From: Pseudoalteromonas luteoviolacea NCIMB 1942
GTDB taxonomy: Bacteria > Pseudomonadota > Gammaproteobacteria > Enterobacterales > Alteromonadaceae
Direction: 5' to 3'
Assembly: GCF_001625595.1 (NCBI RefSeq)
Contig: NZ_AUXT01000143.1
Coordinates: 1 to 64,000 of the forward strand
DNA: 64,000 nt
Within the stretch, counting starts at the first letter, position 1, and the number at the start of each line of letters is the position of its first letter. Below, in pieces: positions 21,101-30,100 of the stretch. The translations under genes and the position numbers were made by a program. The notes beneath the pieces were generated by a model that made no database searches, had not been told where the DNA came from, and was given only the letters and a program-made list of their open reading frames with translations.

Positions 21101-24100
21101 TTACCGGTTAATAACACATCAAACGCTACACCATACAATTTGAGTGCGCCAATACCTCTGTCAAAAGCCCAGCAAGGTCTGTGGTTATTACACAAACAAA
21201 ATCCGCAGTTGAGCAACTATCACGTGCCAATGGTATTTGAAGTAAGCAACTTAAATCCGGCTTGCATGCAAGAAACTCTGAATTGGTTGACCCAAAAACA
21301 CCCAATATTGTCGGTAAAACTCTCTGAAATTGAAGGTTTACCTCAGCAGCAAGTTACTGGCCAAGTACCTGTGTTGGCACAAAGCAACACACAGTTCACA
21401 TCCAAGTCAGCCCTGATTGGTTTGATCCAAGCAGATATAAAGCAACCATTTTCTCTCACACAAGCGCATAATACGCAAAACCAATTGCTATGGCGCGCAA
21501 AGCACTGGCAAGTGAACAATGAACGCGATGTGGTGGCCTTAGTTTTTCATCACCTGATCATCGACGGGGTCTCTGCGACCTTGCTTCTTGAACAATTGTG
21601 GCAAACTTATCACGCGCTTGTAGCGAGAGAAACGCTTGAGAAACCACAGCCAAACACTGGATTTTTCACTTATATTGAGTGGGAAAAGCAGATGCTCAAG
21701 AGCGAGCAAAGTACCCAGTTAAAACACTATTGGCAATCACATTTACAAGGTGTCAAACCTGAACTAGTGCTTGCAGAAAAGCAAACCCACCAAGGCGCGC
21801 AAAAGCAAGCACGGCGCATCGAATTGCCTGTGGAAAACAGCCATGTTCAACGCATTCAACAATACTGTCGTAGCAGTAAGATAAACCCAGCGACATTCTT
21901 CTTATCTGCTTTTCAAACGCTCTTAAGTGCGAAAACACAGCGTATAGATATCACATTAGGTGTACCGGTGTTGCATCGCCCAACCAATGAAATGACCAAC
22001 TCGTTGGGGCTATTTGTAAATCAGTTACCACTTAGAAGCTCATTAAATAAGGCGCAATCATTTGCCCAACTTGCACAAAAAAACCAGCACCTGCTTGGTG
22101 AACTGATAAAACACAGCGCCTACCCATTTGCAGAGATTGTCCGCGCAACTGGCGCACAGCGTACCCTACATAGCCATCCAATTTTCCAAATTGGGTTTGC
22201 TTACCATAACTTCTTAAAACCAGACTGGATAGAGTCTAATCAAGACTTGGTTGACGCAATTTGGACTCAGTGCTTGCAAGAGCCTGAGTTAGACTTAAGC
22301 CTTGAAGTCACCCCTTTGTCCAATACCTTTATGATTGCCTTTAAGTTTGACGCTGCCATCTATCCACCCCATCTAATTGATGCGTTGGCCAAAGACTACT
22401 TAGCTCTGCTTGATGATGTAATGTTTGCAGGCAACCAAACACTGGGTAGCTTACCTGTATTTTCAAACTTTCAATCTCAAGCTTCGGTGCAAATAGCTCA
22501 GACTACCCTCGTTGATTTATTTGAAGTACAAGTAGCAAAGCACCCTGAGCGCACTGCCGTGTGCTTTGGCATGCAATCAATCAGCTATCGTCAGCTCAAT
22601 GACAAGGCCAATCAATTTGCTCACACCTTGGTAAATCACCACGAGTTTAAACAAAATGCTGAAAACCTCATTGCGCTGTGCGCAAAGCCATCTATTGAGC
22701 TAATAGTCGCCATACTGGGAATCTTAAAATCAGGCGCAGCCTATGTGCCGCTTGACGCAAACTCACCAGATACGCGCATCAACCATATTTTACAAGACGC
22801 CAAACCAAGTATTTTGGTTCTTGACACAGATATGCCACATGCTGAGGCCAGCCAACATAGTCAGGTGATTAATTTGCAAGCAGCGCTTTCGAGCAATACG
22901 CAAGTTGCCAACATCAATCTAGCATCATCATCAAACCTTGCATATATCATTTATACGTCGGGCTCAACTGGCACACCCAAAGGCGTGTTGGTCGAGCACC
23001 ACAATGTGCGTAGCTTGTTTAATAATACCCAATCGCTATTTGGTTTTAACGAGCAAGACACTTGGTGTTTATTCCATTCTTACGCATTTGACTTTTCAGT
23101 ATGGGAAATTTGGGGCGCGCTGCTGCACGGTGGCAAACTCATGATCCCTGACGAACTAACTCGAAAAGAATCCGCCAGCTTTGCCAGATTTATTACCGAC
23201 AATGAAATTACTATTCTAAATCAGACCCCATCTGCATTTTATCCTTTGCTGGATGTATTACTAACAAACCCCAAAAATGCGCTGCGCAAAGTGATATTTG
23301 GCGGTGAGGCGTTAGATTTAAGAAAATTAACACCTTGGTTTGAACAAGCACGGCCACAAGCTGAACTGGTAAACATGTACGGCATCACTGAAACCACTGT
23401 ACATGTGACCGAAATAACCATAGATGCAAATATGGTGCATGGCGCACAGGCGCGCAGTATCATAGGCCGTGCACTACCCGGTTACGACATTCTGCTGTTA
23501 GATGAGCTATTAAGCCCTGTCCAACAAGGCCAAGTAGGTGAGATTTTTGTTGGGGGATGCGGCGTTACCCGCGGTTATCACAATCTATCACCTCTGACTG
23601 AAGAGCGCTTTATCATGCACAATTCAGGCAAACGCCTATACCGCTCGGGGGATCTTGCCCGCTTAAATGAGTCTGGTTTACTAGAATATATGGGCAGAGC
23701 CGACGACCAAGTTCAGATCCGCGGCCATCGTATTGAACTTGGAGAAGTGCAGCATGCCCTGCAATCGCTAAGCTACATCACTGAGGCTTATGTCGTTGCC
23801 GCACAAAAGCAACTTGGACAGGTGTTAGTGGCTTATATCATTGCCCCAGATACACCGTCTACTGCAAAAATCCGAGCTGATTTACTTACCAAGTTACCAG
23901 AGTACATGGTGCCAGCTTATTTTGTGTTAGTGCCTCACTACCCACTGACCTCAAACGGTAAAATTGATAAAGAGACATTATTAAAGCAGCTGCCTTTTAA
24001 TCAAGCACCAAAAGCGGCGTTATTAAATTCGCAACAGACCGCGTTCACCAGCGCTCCACTCCCTAAACTTGCATCTCAATTTGAGCGCTCAGAGTTAAAA

Positions 24101-27100
24101 CCCGAGCTTAAATGCGCTGTGACCCAAATTTGGCAGCAAGTTTTAGAAGTAGATGACATTGCTTCTAACGTGCCATTTTTTGAAGCTGGCGGTGATTCAT
24201 TACTGGCTAATGTGCTAACTGCAAAACTCAAATCACAGCTAAATGTTGAGTTCCCGCTGACGCAGATTTTCCAATATAGCACCATTGATGCGATGACAGA
24301 CTACATCGCACAACGACAGTCTGAACATGACACCAAGCGTGTCCACTCTATCGAAGAAAATCAACAAAGCAACGTGTCGACGGCAAACGGCAGCGATCAA
24401 AACATCGCTTTAATCGGTTTGTCTTGTCAATACCCTGACTCGCCCAACCATCAAGCGTTTTGGCAGAATTTAGTCGAGGAAAAAGATTTTTTAAAACGCC
24501 TCAGTGAATCTAGCGAGCAAGGTGACATCACATGGCTCGACTCTTGGATTGAAGGCCAAGACCAGTTTGACCCAGAGTTTTTCAACATCTCTGAAAAGAA
24601 TGCTAAAACCATGAGTTACTCGCAGCGTCAGTTACTATTGCATGCTTGGAAAGCCATTGAAGATGCAGGCTATTGTGCTGAAAACATGCCAAATACGGGG
24701 GTTTATGTTTCATCGTCTGGCGCTGATAATCCAGACTTGAACTTGCAGGAAAAATTTAAAAACGGCCAGTTTATTTTAAACGCCGAAGACTATGTAGCTT
24801 CAACTATTAATCAACCCGGTACACTGCCAACCACAATCTCATATCACCTTGGTTTTACTGGTCCAAGTTTATTTGTCCACTCAAACTGCTCTTCCTCCAT
24901 GTCGGCCATTGCACTGGCCTGCAGCGCACTGAAAGCCAAAGAAATAGACTACGCCATTGTAGGCGCAGCTTGTTTATATCCGCAGCGTTACACGGGGTAT
25001 GAATACGAAAAAGGCCTAAACTTCGCTGGGGATGCCCGCTGTAAAGTGTTTGATGAAAAAGCTGACGGTATGATTGGCGGCAGTGGCGTTTCAGTGATTG
25101 TGCTCAAACGAGCAGAAGATGCAATGGACGACGCAGACAACATTTACAGCCTGATACGCGGCATTAAAGTTAATAATGATGGCAAAAACAAAGCTGGTTT
25201 CTTTGCACCAGGTACCCAAGGTCAAATGAGCGTGATTGAACAAACGCTCAACGCTGCCAGTGTGTCTCCCGCGTCGATTAGCTATGTTGAAGCGCATGGT
25301 ACTGGCACCGCACTCGGTGACCCTATCGAGTTTTCTTCGCTACAGCAGATTTATCAAAAGCATACCAACGAAAAACAGTACTGTGGTCTCGGCGCGGTCA
25401 AATCTAATATGGGCCATACGGATACTTTGGCGGGCTTAACAGGGCTGATTAAAACCTCTTTGGCGCTTTATCATAAAAAGCTCCCCGCCTCTTTGCATTA
25501 TACAAATACAAATCCGCACATAGAGCTTGCCAGTTCACCGTTTTATGTTGTTGAACAAACCAAAGACTGGCAAACACCGCTTTTACCGAGGCGCGCGGCG
25601 GTCAGTTCGTTTGGGATCGGCGGCACTAATGCCCATGCCGTTTTAGAAGAAGCCAACACAAACGTCGTCAATTTAAAGGCTGAGAATGCGTTGCTTTTGA
25701 AGCCTACGATCATTATTTTGTCAGCACACAATTCACAGGTACTTACAAAACAAGTAGCTCAGCTCAGTGAATTTCTCGACCAGCATAACTTGGATGAGCA
25801 TTCCCTCGTGAGACTCGCGTACACTCTGCAAACGGGTCGAACCGGTATGGACGTGCGTACAGGTTTTATTGTCCACTCAATCGATGAGTTAAAAGCTAAA
25901 CTCCGCAATTACATAGCAGCGCCAAGTTATGTTAAAAAAGGCACTGACACGACAGCAACTGCAATGCCCACAGAGCTTAACTCGCTGCTTGCCCAAGACA
26001 ATTATGAGGCAATTTTAAACGCTTGGCTGGGGTCTGGATTTACCAATTGGGACTTTTTATATCAACACACTAAAGTCACCAAAATAAGTTTGCCAACCTA
26101 CCCGTTTGCACTCAAAGCGATACCACAGAGGGAAAACCACGAAGTCAAAGCCCCTAACACGGGTATTTCTAGTGGGGCTATTGAGAGTCAGGTTCACATA
26201 AAAGTACCCATTTGGGTACCTAAGCAGCTTACTGATCAAGATGGCGAAATGCCATCGGAAGAATGCCATCATCATGTGGTTTTATGTGAGGCTCCTCCTG
26301 TCGAACACACCAGTGACACCTTACATACACTACACTCTGACCATTTCGCTATTGAGCAGAAAGTAGAAGATTACGGCTTTCAACTCGTCGAGCTGTTAAA
26401 GCTACTAATCGCAACCAAACAACCAATAAAGTTACAATTGGTGATTGGAACAACCCACGAGCATGACACTGCTAATTTGTATACGTGTTTTCACGCGCTG
26501 CTCAAAACTGCCAGCCTCGAAAGTAAAACACTTAAAACGCAATTAGTGCTGTTAAATTCAAACACATCGGCACGCGAGATTGCGAGCATACTTAATCAAA
26601 ATCTGAACAGCTTTGAAGATACCTTTGTACGTTACCAACAAAGCAAACGTGAAGTATTAAGCTATAAACCTATGCCTAGCAAAACGCCGTACACGCCATT
26701 CAAGCCTGATGGCATCTATCTAATCACTGGAGGTTTTGGCGGAATTGGCAAACACTTTATCAATGAACTTAACACGCAAGCATTCCATAAAACGGTAATT
26801 GTTACCGGCCGCAAACACCCAGAACATCCCGATGTACAGCAGTGCTTAGCGACTTTGCAAAGCCCACATACCACTTTACAATATCACTCAGTCGACGTTT
26901 CACACAAAATGAATGTATTGCTGTTGGTGCGAAAAATTATTGCAGAACATGGCACCTTATCTGGCGTTATTCATGGCGCAGGTGTTATCAAAGATACGCT
27001 GCTAACCAAAAAGGATCACGATACATTTAGTCAGGTGCTCAGCCCTAAAGTAACTGGTGTCGTTGCTTTAGACGAGGCAACACAAGACATTGTACTAGAC

Positions 27101-30100
27101 TTTTTCGCTTGTTTTGCTGGGTTAAGTGGCGTCAATGGCGCATTAACTCAGGTGGATTATGCCACCGCAAATGCATTTTTAGACCGCTACATGCAACATC
27201 GTGCATCACTACAAAAATGTGGTAAACGCCAAGGTCTGAGCGCAAGTATTGATTGGCCCTATTGGCAAGAGGGCGGCATGAAGATCAACCCTGACTTCGA
27301 GCATACGCTGCGCCACAACGGATTTGCTCCTATGCCAACAGAAATCGGAGTCAATGCGTTCTATCAAGCTTTGCAATACCCACAAGCTTTGGTTGAATAT
27401 GCCCATCAAGACGGGCCTAGCGTAGCAAATAACCCGCAAGTCTATGCTCAATTTTCAAACTTAGCATCCCTTAAGTCTGAATTGTCTGCGGGCCTTGCTA
27501 GCATTGCTGCAAACATTTTAGGCGTCAAAGTTGAAGAGCTTGATGCGGATACTGATTTAGGAGATTTTGGTGCTGACTCAATCGCATTTATCACCTTTAT
27601 TAACCAAGTAAACTCTAAATATCAATTAGCACTCTCACCCAGTGTGCTATTTATGCACTCAACCTTAAATAGTATTTTGGGTCACATACTAGATGAACAC
27701 AGCGATTCATTGATAAGCACGCCTATGGCGCAAGCGTCGGGTCAAAACATACCAAGTAAGGATCAAAATAACGACAGTGAAGATCGCATTGCGATCATCG
27801 GTATGAGTGGGCAATTCCCGCAAGCGGATAATCTTGAAGCTTTCTGGCAAAATTTAGTCAATGAAAAAGACTGTGTCACTGCGTTCGATTGGGAAACCCT
27901 ACAAAATAGTGATACCCGTTCACAACAACCTCTACCAAAAGCTATTAACTGGCTAGGCCGCCTTGAACGAAATCAAGTTTTTGACCCGCTGTTTTTCAAT
28001 ATTGCACCTGCTGAAAGTGATCGTATCAAGCTTCAAGAAAGTTTACTCATGACGCACGTGTGGAAATGTATTGAAGACGCAGGCTACAACCCTAAAGCAC
28101 TCGCGGGCACAAATACAGGGCTGTTTATTGGCTGCCAGGCAAGTTATCACGACGGTTTAATCACCTCTTCTGCCTATGCACCAAATCGTATGAGTTATTT
28201 CCTTGATTTGCATGGACCTAGTGAAGGGATAGATACCACCTGTTCATCATCACTTGTGGCGATCCATAAGGCTGTACAATCCATTAAAAACGGGGAATGT
28301 GATCAGGCGATTGTAGGCGGAGTCAATATCATTGACTCTCCGAGTGCATCCCTTGCAATGCATGAAATTGGCGCATTATCTCCTTCAGGTCGATGCCGAA
28401 CTTTCTCTACCGGTGCTGATGGTATCGTGCGTGGTGAAGGCGTTGGCATGATCTTTATTAAAAAACTCTCAAAATGCGAGCAAGATAACGATCACATCTA
28501 TGCCACGATTTTAGGTTCTGCCATTAATCACGGCGGTAAATCTCAAGGCTTTACCGTACCCAATGCAAAAGCTCAAACACGCTTGTTAGATAAAGCTTGG
28601 GCTGATGCGGGGATAGAACCGAGCACACTTAGTTATCTAGAGTGTCATGGGACCGGCACGTCATTGGGTGATCCGGTCGAAATTGATGCCCTAAAAGCAG
28701 CGTATAAAAACGCCCAACCTGACACGAGAGAAACAGCAAAATGTGCTCTGGGCTCTGTAAAAAGTAACATTGGGCATTTAGAGATTGCAGCAGGAATAGC
28801 GGGGGTCATTAAAGTTCTGTTGCAGTTAAAACATCAGACTTTGGTGCCCTCTTTGCATGTAAATGAGCTCAACCCTTATCTATCTGTAGATAATTCACCA
28901 TTTAAAGTGCAAACCGCTATTTGTCCTTGGAAAGGCGATAACAAGCGTAGAGCTGGTATAAGCTCCTTTGGAATAAGTGGTGTCAATGCACACCTTGTGT
29001 TAGAGGAATACCCACATCAAACCTCAAAACAGGCGCAAACAAGTGACGCGGGGGCTGAACACACCATTATTTTGTCTGCTTCGAGCAAATCCGAATTAAC
29101 CACCAAAGCCTGTGAACTAAGCGTCTACCTCAAGCAGCATTCAACCACTGAACTCTCTTCTTTGGCGTATACCCTGCAAGTAGGTAGAACCGCGCATAAA
29201 TACCGAATCGGTTGGGTTGTCTCGTCATTTGAAGCATTACAAGACAAACTCTCAAACGTTAAACAATACTCAAAAGTGCCCAGTGGTAAACAGCCTGAAT
29301 TAAATGACCACGAAGTTTTGCAATTACAACAAAGTCCACAAACCTTGCTGCATTTTTGGCTTGAAGGTAAGACGGTAAATTGGCAAGCACTGTATACACA
29401 CAAACCAAAGAAACTGGCGTTGCCAACTACGCCATTTATCACCCCTAAAAAGTTCACTTCAGGCCCAGCAAATGCACCATGGTTACTGCTTGAAAACCAA
29501 TGGAAAGTCCAACCGTTAGACATGCCAACCAATTATCCAGAGCAGCTCCTCCAATCTACCGGCGAACAACACGTTATGATTGTAGCACTAGACTCTCAAA
29601 CCGCGACCAAGCTAAGTGAAAAATTGCCCAGCGTACATGTAACAACGGTATTATTTGATCAATTAGACTTATTGAAATTCGTACCTAACACTCTGCCTGA
29701 TATTGTATTTTTCATCAGTCCTGCTGGCAGTTTGACGGCTGTCAATTCGCAAATTGAACCGCTATTCAAGTTTATGCAAGCTATTACACCATTCGATAAC
29801 CACCCCATGCAGCTTTTTTATGCGCAAGCGCTCAGTGATGATAGAACCTGCGGTGATGATATTTCCGCATTGCTAAGAAGCTACACCATGAGAAACTCAG
29901 ACCATGTATGGACGTTGATTGAACTTTCGCATCAAGTCCAAGACTGGGCGCAAGTCACGACGCAAGAACTGATTAGCTCCAATATATGTACCCAGCAAGC
30001 GCAACCAAACCATATCAAGTACCAAGGTCAGACGCGAATGGGCATGTACTTACACAATCCGCCATTGCAACAAGTAAACAATACCAAGTTTAAGCAAGGC

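Noticed and set aside
29125..29532. 135-codon minus-strand frame inside the megasynthase
   Set aside because: Antisense to a continuous, motif-rich PKS reading frame, with no independent support.
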